Assembly (NCBI GenBank): GCA_021797555.1
Contig: JAJZZM010000012.1
Span: 67,775 to 131,774 of the forward strand
From: Thermoplasmata archaeon
Lineage (GTDB): Archaea > Thermoplasmatota > Thermoplasmata > Thermoplasmatales > Thermoplasmataceae
DNA: 64,000 nt
Direction of reading: 5' to 3'
The notes below the pieces were generated by a model that was not told where the DNA came from, did not search any database, and saw only the letters and a program-made list of their open reading frames with translations. Shown here one piece after another: positions 54,010 through 62,680 of this stretch (positions are counted from its first letter, which is position 1; each line of letters opens with the position of its first letter). A program made the position numbers and the translations under genes.

Positions 54010-55212
54010 TTAATAATTTTTCATTTCTTCATTTATTGTTTTCGCCAATCTTTTTATTCCTTCCTTTATATCATCGTCCTTAGAGTATGTGAAATTTAAC
54101 CTCATTGTATTTTTTTCAGGATTGTTATAATAAAATGCTGATCCGGTTACATATGCCACTTTATTTTCTATTGCCCTTTTAAGCATTTTTGATGAATCTA
54201 TGTTTTTATTTAATTTAACCCAGAGAAACATGCCGCCATCAGGCCTTGACCATTCGGCATTTTCCATATTGTCATCCAGTGATTCCAGCATTATATCTCT
54301 TTTTCTTTTATATAATTCTATTGTTTTGGGCACCTGTTCATATATAATTCCCCTTTTTAGGTATTCATATGCAATATACTGTGATAATGAATCACTTGCC
54401 AGATCCAGGGATTGCTTTAACATATTAAATCTATGTATAACCTCGGGCTGTGATAATGTGAATCCGGTCCTTAATCCGGGAGCCATAACCTTTGAAAACG
54501 TTCCTAAATATGTTACAATGTCATTTGCATCAAGGCTTTTTAATGTGGGCAATTTATTGCCTGAATACCTTAAATCACCATATGGGTTGTCCTCTATTAC
54601 CGGTATATTATAATCATATGCTATTTCTAATAAATGCTTCCTTCTATCAAGATCCATGGTATAACCTGCAGGGTTCTGGAAGGTAGGTATTGTGTAAATA
54701 AACTTAGGTTTTATCCCCATCGATTTTAACATTTTTAATTTGTTTTCCAGATCATCAGTAATCATGCCATGGTTATCCATGTTTACTGAAACTGCCCTTA
54801 CAGAATTCGCATTAAGCGATGATATCATACCCACATACGTTGGTGCCTCGGTTATTACATAATCATTCGGGTTTGCAAAAATTTTTGTTAATGCATATAA
54901 AGCCTGCTGTGAACCTGTTGTTATCATCATATTATCCGGATTTATGTTGATATTTTCATCCTTTAATAGATAATTTTTTAATTCATTTTTTAAATATGCT
55001 AAACCATCGGTCTGGCCATACTGCAAAGCTGATGATGCATAGTTATCTATTATGTCATCAAGTATATTTTTTATTTCCTGGGATGGGAAAGTTTCAGGAT
55101 TGGGCAATCCACCCCCAAATGATATCATATCGGATAAATGTATATATTTCAATAAATCTCTTATCTCGGATGATTTCACATTCTTTAAATTATCAGAAAA
55201 TTCAAAATCCAT
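54010..55212 (-). CDS. PLP-dependent aminotransferase, class I/II (LysN/2-aminoadipate-like)
   Basis: A fold-type I aminotransferase of about 400 residues. LSDMISFGGGLPNPETFP, MMITTGSQQALYAL, PTFQNPAGYTM and VIEDNPYGDLRY match the subfamily of LysN (2-aminoadipate transaminase) and aromatic or broad-range aminotransferases; the PLP Lys is in LGTFSKVMAPGLRTGF. The frame extends to ATG 55281, but that would overlap the divergent GTPase gene; TTTAAATA at 55233-55240 lies 24 nt before ATG 55212, which I take as the start (ATG 55227 is a further option). It may serve the alpha-aminoadipate lysine pathway. Confidence 0.85.
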   Translation of the reverse strand: MDFEFSDNLKNVKSSEIRDLLKYIHLSDMISFGGGLPNPETFPSQEIKNILDDIIDNYASSALQYGQTDGLAYLKNELKNYLLKDENININPDNMMITTGSQQALYALTKIFANPNDYVITEAPTYVGMISSLNANSVRAVSVNMDNHGMITDDLENKLKMLKSMGIKPKFIYTIPTFQNPAGYTMDLDRRKHLLEIAYDYNIPVIEDNPYGDLRYSGNKLPTLKSLDANDIVTYLGTFSKVMAPGLRTGFTLSQPEVIHRFNMLKQSLDLASDSLSQYIAYEYLKRGIIYEQVPKTIELYKRKRDIMLESLDDNMENAEWSRPDGGMFLWVKLNKNIDSSKMLKRAIENKVAYVTGSAFYYNNPEKNTMRLNFTYSKDDDIKEGIKRLAKTINEEMKNY

Positions 55213-55292
55213 AGAATATAATGTCATATCAATATTTAAATTTTCATTCAAAATAAAAAAACATTTTATAATTGATATCAATTAAAAGAACA

Positions 55293-55793
55293 ATGATTCA
55301 CAAAATTATATGGAAAGTTACAGTAACGGGGAAAAAAGGTTCGGGAAAAAGCTCCCTGATATCGTCGGTAGTTTACAATTCAAGTTCTCCTGTTGATATT
55401 AAGGGTTTTATAAGGAAAAAAATAGATATAAATTTTAATTTCGAAGACTATGATATAAACTTATTATTTCTTGAAATGCCGATGGAATTGCTGGACGATA
55501 GGATTTTATCAAAGTCCACGCTTGTATTGGTGACGGTGGATATAACAGATATGGATAGCCTCGAAGCTGCAGAAAAATTTATAATGAAATATAGCAATGA
55601 AATGGAAATATTCCTAATAGGCATGAAATCTGATTTAAGGTATATATCACAGTTCTGGGAAAATGATATGAACAAAGTGGCAGATAAATATAATATAAAA
55701 TATTATATATATAATAATAAATTAAATTTTGACGATATTATGAACGACATTTTAAAAAGTGTTTTGACAAAGATTTATAATCGTAATAAATAA
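55293..55793 (+). CDS. Small Ras-like P-loop GTPase
   Basis: A 166-residue GTPase of the Ras/Era superfamily. The P-loop TGKKGSGKSSL is at residues 12-22, the effector/G3 region is degenerate (INLLFLEMPMEL where DxxG would be expected), and the G4 base-recognition motif reads GMKSDL in place of NKxD, retaining Lys and Asp. Thus guanine binding is plausible but hydrolysis may be weak, as in archaeal Rag/Rab-like small GTPases. TTTTATAA near 55263 is about 27 nt upstream of ATG 55293; the earlier TTG 55272 is less likely. It is followed 9 nt later by endA. Confidence 0.7.
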   Translation: MIHKIIWKVTVTGKKGSGKSSLISSVVYNSSSPVDIKGFIRKKIDINFNFEDYDINLLFLEMPMELLDDRILSKSTLVLVTVDITDMDSLEAAEKFIMKYSNEMEIFLIGMKSDLRYISQFWENDMNKVADKYNIKYYIYNNKLNFDDIMNDILKSVLTKIYNRNK

Positions 55794-55802
55794 TATCCCC
55801 CG

Positions 55803-56672
55803 ATGGACATAATATGCAAAAATGCCAGTTTCATTACGTGTGATATAAGCATATCACAGATAATAAACAAATACCATATAGGAAGAATTATTGATAATAA
55901 TTTTTATATAAATCCATATGAGGCAGTATATCTTTATATAAAGAATAAAATAAAGCCTTTAAATTTAAATGGATTAGAGGACATAATGGAAAGATTATTT
56001 GATGATGATGTTTATTTATATTATGTTTATGAAATATTAAAAAATAAGGGTTACTATATAAAAAGAGAGAAAAATAAATTTTATTTTAAAAGGGAAAGTA
56101 AAGAAAAATACGATTTGCCTGTAATTTTAATAAAAGAAAATGAAGTGATAAATTTTTCTGATATATATAATGAATTGCCTTCAATATTCATAACCGTGGA
56201 TGAGGAAAAAAGTGTAACATATTTTTATGCCGATTATATAGACCCATATGGATGTGTAAACGAAGAAATAAACATTAAAAACGTAGAAAAAATTAATAAT
56301 GTATATTATACACGGGATAACACGCCTGAATGGTTTGGTGAAAACTTCCATATGATAAAAATCTTAAATGACTTTGAGGCAGATTATATTACAAAAACCA
56401 TAAAATCAAATGAGGATTTATTATACAATGATTTAATAAATAGGAAATTTATAGTAAAAAGTGGTTTTAAATACGGGCAAAATTTCAGGGTTTATAAGAA
56501 ATCAATGAATGAGCATGCTGAATATTTAGTAAGTTTTATAGATTCAGAGGAATGGTATAAAATAAGTAGGGCAATTAGACTATCAATAAGTGTGAGAAAA
56601 AAAACAATTTTTTCGGGATTTATAAATAAAGAAATAAAATATATTAAAATAGAGAGATTAAGGGATATTTAA
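55803..56672 (+). CDS. endA: tRNA-splicing endonuclease EndA
   Basis: EndA excises introns from archaeal pre-tRNA by recognising the bulge-helix-bulge. The 289-residue length and repeat-like organisation correspond to the homodimeric alpha2 form in which an N-terminal degenerate half precedes the catalytic half. The catalytic triad fits the family: Tyr 224 (SGFKYGQNF), His 238 (NEHAEYLV) and Lys 266 or 267 (VRKKTIF), with the SFIDSEEWYKISRAIRLS dimer/loop region between. It follows the small GTPase gene by 9 nt and is convergent with rps2, overlapping by 4 nt. Confidence 0.9.
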   Translation: MDIICKNASFITCDISISQIINKYHIGRIIDNNFYINPYEAVYLYIKNKIKPLNLNGLEDIMERLFDDDVYLYYVYEILKNKGYYIKREKNKFYFKRESKEKYDLPVILIKENEVINFSDIYNELPSIFITVDEEKSVTYFYADYIDPYGCVNEEINIKNVEKINNVYYTRDNTPEWFGENFHMIKILNDFEADYITKTIKSNEDLLYNDLINRKFIVKSGFKYGQNFRVYKKSMNEHAEYLVSFIDSEEWYKISRAIRLSISVRKKTIFSGFINKEIKYIKIERLRDI

Positions 56673-57271
56673 ATCTGTACTTCAAAGTCATCTATTTTTG
56701 CTGGCATATCATCGTATGATTTGATATCTCCACGGTTTTTCAATACTTCCCTTGCTAATAACCAGTATATAACAGCCAGGGACATCCTTCCCTTATTGTT
56801 TGTTGGTATAATCAAATCAACAAAGTCTGTTTTGTTATTGGCATCACATAATGATATTATAGGTATTCCTATTCTTATAGCTTCTTTCATTGCCTGTGTA
56901 TCTGCCAGCGGATCTGTTACAAGTATTATTTTTGCATTTGAATATGACCCTAAAACCGGGTTTGTTAATGTTCCGGGTATGAATCTTCCAATAATTGAAT
57001 TGGCACCAATAATTTCAGAGAATTTTGCAACAGGCTTGAAAGCATATTGCCTCTGTGCAACAACCAGTATATCCTGGGGTGCATACCTTGCAAGCATCTT
57101 TCCAGCTTCTATCAAAGCGTGATTTGTCCTTTTAATGTCCAGTATATATAGACCGTCGTTTCTTATCTTGAATATGTATTTATCCATATCTTTTGATTTA
57201 ACCTGGGTTCCTATATGAACTCCCGATTTCTGATATTCTTCTTCTGGTATCAATAATTGCTCTTCCATCAT
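56669..57271 (-). CDS. rps2: 30S ribosomal protein S2
   Basis: Archaeal S2 (uS2), a late-joining small-subunit protein. The 200-residue sequence has GVHIGTQVKSKDMDKYIFKIRNDGLYILDIKRT at residues 17-49, GRFIPGTLTNPVLGSYSNAKIILVTDPLADTQAMKEAIRIGIP near 90-132 and NNKGRMSLAVIYWLLAREVL near the end, all classic. AGGTAA just upstream serves as Shine-Dalgarno; the first ATG is followed directly by a second, and either may be used. The rest of the S2 operon (for example rpl13, rps9, rpoN, rpoK) is not here, so the gene is displaced. Confidence 0.95.
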   Translation of the reverse strand: MMEEQLLIPEEEYQKSGVHIGTQVKSKDMDKYIFKIRNDGLYILDIKRTNHALIEAGKMLARYAPQDILVVAQRQYAFKPVAKFSEIIGANSIIGRFIPGTLTNPVLGSYSNAKIILVTDPLADTQAMKEAIRIGIPIISLCDANNKTDFVDLIIPTNNKGRMSLAVIYWLLAREVLKNRGDIKSYDDMPAKIDDFEVQI

Positions 57272-57316
57272 AATAATTACCTTTTATTTTATATATGATT
57301 ATAAATTATTATATAA

Positions 57317-58240
57317 TTATTCCCATTCTATTGTTGCCGGAGGCTTATCTGTTATATCATAAACTATCCTGTTTATTTCTGGTATTTCATCTGTTATTTC
57401 ACTTGATATTGAGGATAATAATTCCCAGTCAGGCCTTGAAAATGTACCTGTCATCCCATCCAATGTATCAATAAACCTTATTGCTATAGTATTTCCATAT
57501 GACCTGTTATCACCATGGACACCTGTTGTTTTTACCGGCAAAAAAACACAGAAGTATTGCCATGGCTTATCACCATTATATTTTGCATTCACATATCTTT
57601 CTGTTATATCCGTAGCTTTTCTTAAAATATCTAATTTGTCCTCTGTTACTTCGCCTATTATCCTTATTGATAATCCAGGCCCGGGAAATGGCATTACTTC
57701 AGGCAAACCAAGGTATTTTGAGATTTCCCTTACTTCATCCTTATATAAATCCCTTAATGGCTCTATTAACCTTAATTTCATATCCGCTGGCAAACCACCT
57801 ACGTTATGGTGGCTTTTAATCGTATCCCTTGAGGCTCCACCGCTTTCTATCCAGTCGGGTGCAATTGTTCCCTGTAATAAATAATCTGCGCCATGGTTTT
57901 CCGCTTCTTTATTAAAAATATCTATGAATGTTCTGCCTATTATTTTTCTCTTTTCTTCGGGGTCTATTATGCCCTTTAAATTGTTTAAAAATATATTTTT
58001 AGCATCTATTAATTTATAATTTATATTGAATTTTTTGAATAAAGAGTCTACACGGTTTACCTCATTTAACCTTAATAATCCAGTATCAACAAAAATAATC
58101 CTTATATTTTTAAATGGCGCTGCAATAGCTGCAAGCAATGTACTGTCCTGGCCACCAGAGCATGCCATTATGGCTTTATTATCCTTTAATTCATTTTCTA
58201 TTTTTCTTCTGCTTTCTTTTATGAACTGTTCCGGATTCAT
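57317..58240 (-). CDS. guaA: GMP synthase (glutamine-hydrolysing) PP-ATPase subunit B
   Basis: The ATP-pyrophosphatase/dimerisation subunit of archaeal two-subunit GMP synthetase, which aminates XMP to GMP. The N-terminal PP-loop is [12 protein letters not shown] (near residues 27-38), then [29 protein letters not shown] near 148-165, and the dimerisation domain with [16 protein letters not shown] and the C-terminal [14 protein letters not shown]. The 307-residue length is that of subunit B. The glutaminase subunit A is not in this window; the IMP dehydrogenase gene is at 47314. Confidence 0.95.
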   Translation of the reverse strand: MNPEQFIKESRRKIENELKDNKAIMACSGGQDSTLLAAIAAPFKNIRIIFVDTGLLRLNEVNRVDSLFKKFNINYKLIDAKNIFLNNLKGIIDPEEKRKIIGRTFIDIFNKEAENHGADYLLQGTIAPDWIESGGASRDTIKSHHNVGGLPADMKLRLIEPLRDLYKDEVREISKYLGLPEVMPFPGPGLSIRIIGEVTEDKLDILRKATDITERYVNAKYNGDKPWQYFCVFLPVKTTGVHGDNRSYGNTIAIRFIDTLDGMTGTFSRPDWELLSSISSEITDEIPEINRIVYDITDKPPATIEWE

Positions 58241-58555
58241 GAAACTATATTTATAATCAATTAATTAATATATTGCAATTACTATTATTAATTATTTAAA
58301 GACATTAAGTTTAGCATTTAAATGTTTAAAATTAGTTCAATATTATTATTAATTGCCACAATGTTTTTAATGATTGCATATTCATAGCCTGTTGACCATA
58401 ATATAAACAATATCAATTATAACAAAAATTTATTGCATATGCCCGAATATAAAAATTGAACTTATTTAATAAAATAATGATATTATCAATTTAATGGAAA
58501 AGATACAATATATTTTATTCTGGATAAACATATAATAAAAGATTTATGAAAATAA
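58241..58555 (-). pseudogene. Gene-free gap with a probable C-terminal remnant
   Basis: About 315 nt, AT-rich. On the minus strand 58416-58318 reads LILFILWSTGYEYAIIKNIV and on to NIELILNI before a TAA, preceded by an in-frame stop. The hydrophobic start followed by a polar end resembles the last helix and tail of a deleted membrane protein. No promoter or RNA gene is evident in the rest. Confidence 0.3.
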
Positions 58556-58861
58556 TTATGTTTTCATTATGGCTCCAAGGAATATTAATAAGCCTATTAT
58601 AACACCGATAATTGCAGCAATAATATAAAATATTGCGGGTTCCAGTACCTGTGCTATAAAACTTACGTGGAATATGTCATATGACCCGAATATTGTAAAT
58701 AACCCAAATATTATTCCAACAATAAATAGAATAACACCAACCATACGGCTTTTATTGCTGCCAAAATAGGCCGTCAAGATACCGAATATTATAAGGGAGA
58801 GTGCAAGCAGAGCTATCAACACCATTAAAAATACATCCCAGTTCCATGAAAACGCTACCAT
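58556..58861 (-). CDS. Small four-helix membrane protein
   Basis: A 101-residue protein with about three to four hydrophobic segments (VFLMVLIALLALSLIIFGILTAYF; MVGVILFIVGIIFGLFTIFGSY; FYIIAAIIGVIIGLLIFLGAIM), short loops with Arg/Lys inside, and no charged active site. The family is unknown. The gene starts 10 nt after the RAM-domain gene stop on the same strand, so the two are probably co-transcribed; the small regulator-type protein may control, or be linked to, this membrane protein. Confidence 0.6.
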   Translation of the reverse strand: MVAFSWNWDVFLMVLIALLALSLIIFGILTAYFGSNKSRMVGVILFIVGIIFGLFTIFGSYDIFHVSFIAQVLEPAIFYIIAAIIGVIIGLLIFLGAIMKT

Positions 58862-58871
58862 ATTATTTCAC

Positions 58872-59105
58872 CTATAATCTAATTTCTGTCAGAGTCTTTG
58901 TGTCAAGTACACCGCTTATAGACCGTATATCCTTTATAACTAGATTTCCAACTTCACCTATATCGTTAATATCTAATTTCGCTATCATATCATATTGACC
59001 CAGCAATGGGTGGACTTCGGTTATATATTTAAGCTGTGAAATCCGGTTATAGACCTCATGTTCCTTGCCTGGAATTATACTTATAAGCACAAATGCTATA
59101 GACAT
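58872..59105 (-). CDS. Stand-alone Lrp/AsnC ligand-binding (RAM) domain protein
   Basis: A 77-residue protein consisting only of the Lrp/AsnC C-terminal RAM domain, the alpha/beta amino-acid sensing module: IAFVLISIIPGKEHEVYNRISQLKYITEVHPLLGQYDMIAKLDI and the final IRSISGVLDTKTLTEIRL. There is no helix-turn-helix, so it cannot bind DNA by itself; such stand-alone domains are thought to bind small effectors or to assemble with full-length Lrp proteins. It leads a probable two-gene operon with the small membrane protein. A leader of AT-rich DNA precedes it. Confidence 0.85.
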   Translation of the reverse strand: MSIAFVLISIIPGKEHEVYNRISQLKYITEVHPLLGQYDMIAKLDINDIGEVGNLVIKDIRSISGVLDTKTLTEIRL

Positions 59106-59201
59106 TAAAAATGTAAGTAGTAATTTAAATATAAACCTTTTGAAAAAACTTTTTTTATTTGATTATGGATGCTATAAACATTAAATATATAGAGAACATG
59201 G

Positions 59202-60473
59202 TTATAAACTATCTATAAACTGTATGTATTTAATTGTTTCCTGTTCACCATTGCTCATGTTTTTTATTGTTATGCTATTATTTTTTATTTCATTATCTCC
59301 TATTATTATGGCATAATTGTATGATGATGCATTTTTTATCTGTGCTGATAATTTCCTGGTTGTTATATCAACCAGTGCAATTTTATCTTTATTTCTTATG
59401 TCATTTGCAATTTTTATAGGATAATTATAATTATCCGTAGTGCTGCATATATAGTATGAGGTTTTTAAATTATTATTTAGCCACAGATTATTTCTTTTTA
59501 ATAGTATTTCTATTACTGCATCCCCTATTGCAAATCCAGCCGCAGGTATTTCCTCGTCTGAGAATAGTGTCGATAAATTATTGTATCTGCCACCACCAAG
59601 GATTGCCCTTAATTCTCCCTGAATGTCAAATGCCTCAAAAACAATGCCTGTATAGTATGATAAACCCCTGACTACTGAAAAATCATAGTTTATTTTACTT
59701 TGGGTATAATAGTTTATAATTTCAAATGTTTTGCTTATCCTGTTTACACGGTCTTCTATATTATTATAATTGTTTAATACCTTTATTAGCTTTCTTTTTA
59801 GGTTTTTTATATTAATTTTTCCTGATAACAGGTACATAATTTTATCTATGCTTTTTTCATCAACATTTATTTCATTAAATAGTTTATAAAATGAATTTTT
59901 ATCTATTTTCCTATATTTATCTATTATTGAAAAAGCGGAATTTATATCGTTTACATTTAAATCCTTTAGAATATATTCCATTAAATACCTGTCATTTATA
60001 TTTATTTCATATACCCCTGACAGACCCAGGCTGTCAAGTATTTTTGATGCCATGCCTATAACCTCTGCATCTGCCTCTGGGGAATCAATGCCAAATAAAT
60101 CAGAATTAAACTGGTAATGTTCCCTGAATCTGCCTTCCTGTGGCTCCTCATATCTCCATACCTTTGGAAATGAATACCATCTTACAGGCCTTGGTAGATC
60201 TTTTCTTGATGTTAATAATCTCATGGTTGATGGGGTTGCCTCTGGAATTAATGTTACTTCCCTGCCTCCCTTATCGGTAAATGAAAATGTCTGGTTAACA
60301 AGTTCCGATCCAGATTTTAGTCGGTACATTTCAAGCAATTCCAGGCTAGGGAAATCTATCCTTTTATAGCCAAAATTTTCTGCGGTATCGGTTATTTTAT
60401 TGAATATAGAGTTTCTTATTTCCATATCCTCAGGGTAATGATCCCTGAAACCTTTTATTTTTTCTATTTTCAT
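59202..60473 (-). CDS. hisS: Histidyl-tRNA synthetase
   Basis: Class II histidyl-tRNA synthetase, 423 residues. Motif 1 lies near residues 40-60, motif 2 reads FSFPKVWRYEEPQEGRFREHYQFN (written here in part: SFPKVWRYEEPQ near 102-113) and the histidine-specific loops are VVRGLSYYTGIVFEAF near 274-290; motif 3 contains GGRYNNLSTLFS and AAGFAIGDAVIEIL. A shortened anticodon-binding domain follows to the end. The ATG overlaps the stop of the small DUF1059 gene (ATGA), so the two are translationally coupled. Confidence 0.95.
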   Translation of the reverse strand: MKIEKIKGFRDHYPEDMEIRNSIFNKITDTAENFGYKRIDFPSLELLEMYRLKSGSELVNQTFSFTDKGGREVTLIPEATPSTMRLLTSRKDLPRPVRWYSFPKVWRYEEPQEGRFREHYQFNSDLFGIDSPEADAEVIGMASKILDSLGLSGVYEININDRYLMEYILKDLNVNDINSAFSIIDKYRKIDKNSFYKLFNEINVDEKSIDKIMYLLSGKINIKNLKRKLIKVLNNYNNIEDRVNRISKTFEIINYYTQSKINYDFSVVRGLSYYTGIVFEAFDIQGELRAILGGGRYNNLSTLFSDEEIPAAGFAIGDAVIEILLKRNNLWLNNNLKTSYYICSTTDNYNYPIKIANDIRNKDKIALVDITTRKLSAQIKNASSYNYAIIIGDNEIKNNSITIKNMSNGEQETIKYIQFIDSL

Positions 60474-60667
60474 ATTTCCCCTTTATACTCTTCACCCTCA
60501 AAAATAACCTCATCTATTTTTTTTAATGTTTCTTCATCTATTTCATTTGTATCGTGTGCATAATGAAAATGTATTCTTATCCTTGGATACAAATCTTCTC
60601 TTTTCTCTGCATGGTTTTCGAATGAACAGTCCCATCCCAGATCCTTACATTTGAAATAATATGTCAT
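60470..60667 (-). CDS. DUF1059 family small protein
   Basis: A 65-residue protein of the DUF1059 family from ATG 60667: TYYFKCKDLGWDCSFENHA at the start (two cysteines, the F/C-x-C-GWxCxF signature), then the acidic helix DEETLKKIDEVIFEGEEYKGEI. The open frame continues upstream to 60856, but that part overlaps the epimerase gene on the other strand and does not look coding. DUF1059 members are small archaeal proteins of unknown function. The stop overlaps the hisS start by 4 nt, implying co-translation. Confidence 0.85.
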   Translation of the reverse strand: MTYYFKCKDLGWDCSFENHAEKREDLYPRIRIHFHYAHDTNEIDEETLKKIDEVIFEGEEYKGEI

Positions 60668-60725
60668 AAACCTATATCTATTTTTAATATAAAAACAATT
60701 ATTATTATAAAAACAATTAACTGTT

Positions 60726-61676
60726 ATGGAAAATAAAAATATATTAATAACAGGGGGAGCAGGTTTTATTGGATCAAACATGGTTGAAAAACTAATAGAT
60801 AATAATAATGTAACAGTAATAGATAATTTAAATAACCATGTTGGTGACCGTTTCATAAAAAAATTTTATAATAATAGGAATTTTAATTTTATAAATGCGG
60901 ATTTATTGTATTATGACCTAAACAAACTTGATAATGTTGATGTTATAATTCATTTTTCTGCAAATTCCGATGTTAGATACGGATCAGAGGACCCAGAAAA
61001 GGATTTCAAGAATAATGTGATGGTTACACAGAATATTTTAGAGCACATGAGAAAAAAGGATGTTAAGGAAATATTGTTTGCATCATCATCAACGGTATAC
61101 GGTGAGGCAAAAATAATGCCTACACCAGAGAATTACGGGCCATATATGCCAATATCATCATATGGGGCATCAAAAATGGCAAACGAGGGCTTTATCACAG
61201 CATATTCACATTATTACGGAATTAAAGGATCAATATTCAGATTTGCAAATATTGTGGGCAAAAACTCAACGCATGGCGTTATATATGATTTTATCAATAA
61301 ATTATTGAAAAATAATAGGGAATTAGAAATTTTGGGAGACGGCACGCAGAAAAAATCCTATATGCATGTTTCCGACTGTGTGGATTCTATGATATTTATA
61401 CATGAAAGGTTCAAAAAAACAGATATAATAAATTTAGGAAATGATAATACAACTTCAGTTAAAACAATAGCAGATTATGTTGTTAATGGGATGAATTTAA
61501 AAAATGTAAAATATAATTTTACAGGCGGAATAGATGGTAGGGGCTGGAAAGGCGATGTTAAAATAACATATTTAGCAATAGATAAACTAAAAAAACTTGG
61601 GTGGAAAAGTAAATACACAAGTGACCAGTCCGTAGAAGTTGCTGTAAAGGAAACTATAGAACAGCTAAAAAATTAA
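60726..61676 (+). CDS. NAD-dependent epimerase/dehydratase (UDP-glucose 4-epimerase-like)
   Basis: An extended short-chain dehydrogenase of 316 residues: the Rossmann loop ITGGAGFIGSNMVEKL at residues 7-22, DNLNNHVGDR, DVIIHFSANSDVRYG, the catalytic Ser-x-Tyr-x3-Lys set in SSSTVYGEA and SSYGASKMANEGFI (YGASK near 142-146), and the substrate-binding FRFANIVGKNSTHGVI near 164-180. It most likely interconverts UDP-sugars (4-epimerase or UDP-glucuronate/N-acetyl sugar forms) for glycoprotein or polysaccharide sugars. It is divergent from the DUF1059/hisS pair. Confidence 0.88.
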   Translation: MENKNILITGGAGFIGSNMVEKLIDNNNVTVIDNLNNHVGDRFIKKFYNNRNFNFINADLLYYDLNKLDNVDVIIHFSANSDVRYGSEDPEKDFKNNVMVTQNILEHMRKKDVKEILFASSSTVYGEAKIMPTPENYGPYMPISSYGASKMANEGFITAYSHYYGIKGSIFRFANIVGKNSTHGVIYDFINKLLKNNRELEILGDGTQKKSYMHVSDCVDSMIFIHERFKKTDIINLGNDNTTSVKTIADYVVNGMNLKNVKYNFTGGIDGRGWKGDVKITYLAIDKLKKLGWKSKYTSDQSVEVAVKETIEQLKN

Positions 61677-62123
61677 ACATATATTATTTATATAATATAA
61701 TGGATAAAAATAATTTTTATAAAATATTATTGATGAAAAAATTGATAAATTGAAAATTCATAAAGATTTAATATTAATATTTCTGTCTTAATTAAAAATG
61801 AAGGCACACGGCAATTTTGATTTTTATGCAGTTATAGATCATTCTATTGAAAATATTACCATTGAATTAATAATCAATTCAAAAAAATTAATACAAATAT
61901 TATAAATTTATTTAATATGTAATATGAATATTTGCCGGATAAATAAAAAATACATTAACTGCAAAAAATCAGCAAAATATATAGGCAAGTATTATAGCAC
62001 ACAATATTACATGGACCGAAATTAATACTACATATAAGATATCTGCATAAAAATTTTCCAGGAAATTGGGTGATCCAGAGATTAAAATAATAAATATTTA
62101 ATAATATAAACATATAATAACGT
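61677..62123 (+). pseudogene. Gene-free gap with two short coding-like fragments
   Basis: The 447-nt gap holds only two short plus-strand frames: 61798-61905 (35 codons, MKAHGNFDFYAVIDHSIENI and onward) and 61924-62031 (about 35 codons, with KYIGKYYSTQYYMDRN, then TAA). The second one looks like coding DNA continued in another frame (KIFQEIG). Neither has a known motif or clear promoter, and I think they are remnants of one or two lost genes, possibly mobile. The last 60 nt hold the promoter of the HPP gene. Confidence 0.3.
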
Positions 62124-62645
62124 ATGGGAAATGCCATAAACAATACTGAAATTTTAATAAGGAATAGTATTATTCCGGCAGTATTTATAGGAATTACAAT
62201 ATCATTTACAATATTCGCATTATCATTATTGCATATATATGTTGTACCTATAGCCAAATTCATAGTTTTTTCATCCTTTGCATCAAGCTCATTTCTTTTG
62301 TTTATGGAGCCGAAGCGATCTTCGTCCAGTATATCAAAATTTGTGAAAAGCTATATAATATCAGGGATAATAGGAGTTATTGGATTTTTTATTTCAGTAC
62401 ATATCGGGCTTTATTATACACTAGCAATTGTGGAAACAGCAATAGCATTATTACTGGTATTAACTAAATCAGAACATCCTCCAGCAATGGGAATTGGTGT
62501 TGTTTTTATACTTGAAAGGGCTAATATATTCGCACTTGTATTTTTAGTAACCGGAATGGTTATAATAATATTAATGGATAAATTTTTGAATAAATTTGTT
62601 TATGTTATTAAGAATGATATAAAGGTTGAAATAAAAAAATCATAA
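62124..62645 (+). CDS. HPP family membrane protein
   Basis: A 173-residue HPP-family protein with four to five membrane helices: SIIPAVFIGITISFTIFALSLL, VPIAKFIVFSSFASSSFLLFM, IISGIIGVIGFFISVHIGLYY and others, and the family-defining SEHPPAMGIGVVF segment near residues 115-127. In plants and cyanobacteria HPP proteins transport nitrite into plastids; here the cargo is unknown. A TATA-like element about 25 nt upstream is followed by ATG 62124. It is a single gene upstream of metG. Confidence 0.85.
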   Translation: MGNAINNTEILIRNSIIPAVFIGITISFTIFALSLLHIYVVPIAKFIVFSSFASSSFLLFMEPKRSSSSISKFVKSYIISGIIGVIGFFISVHIGLYYTLAIVETAIALLLVLTKSEHPPAMGIGVVFILERANIFALVFLVTGMVIIILMDKFLNKFVYVIKNDIKVEIKKS

Positions 62646-62680
62646 TAAAAAGTTAAATTTTTAATTGATATATCCTATAA

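Noticed and set aside
60668-60856. Upstream extension of the DUF1059 gene
   Set aside because: It overlaps the epimerase start on the opposite strand and looks non-coding; the DUF1059 signature starts at the ATG at 60667.
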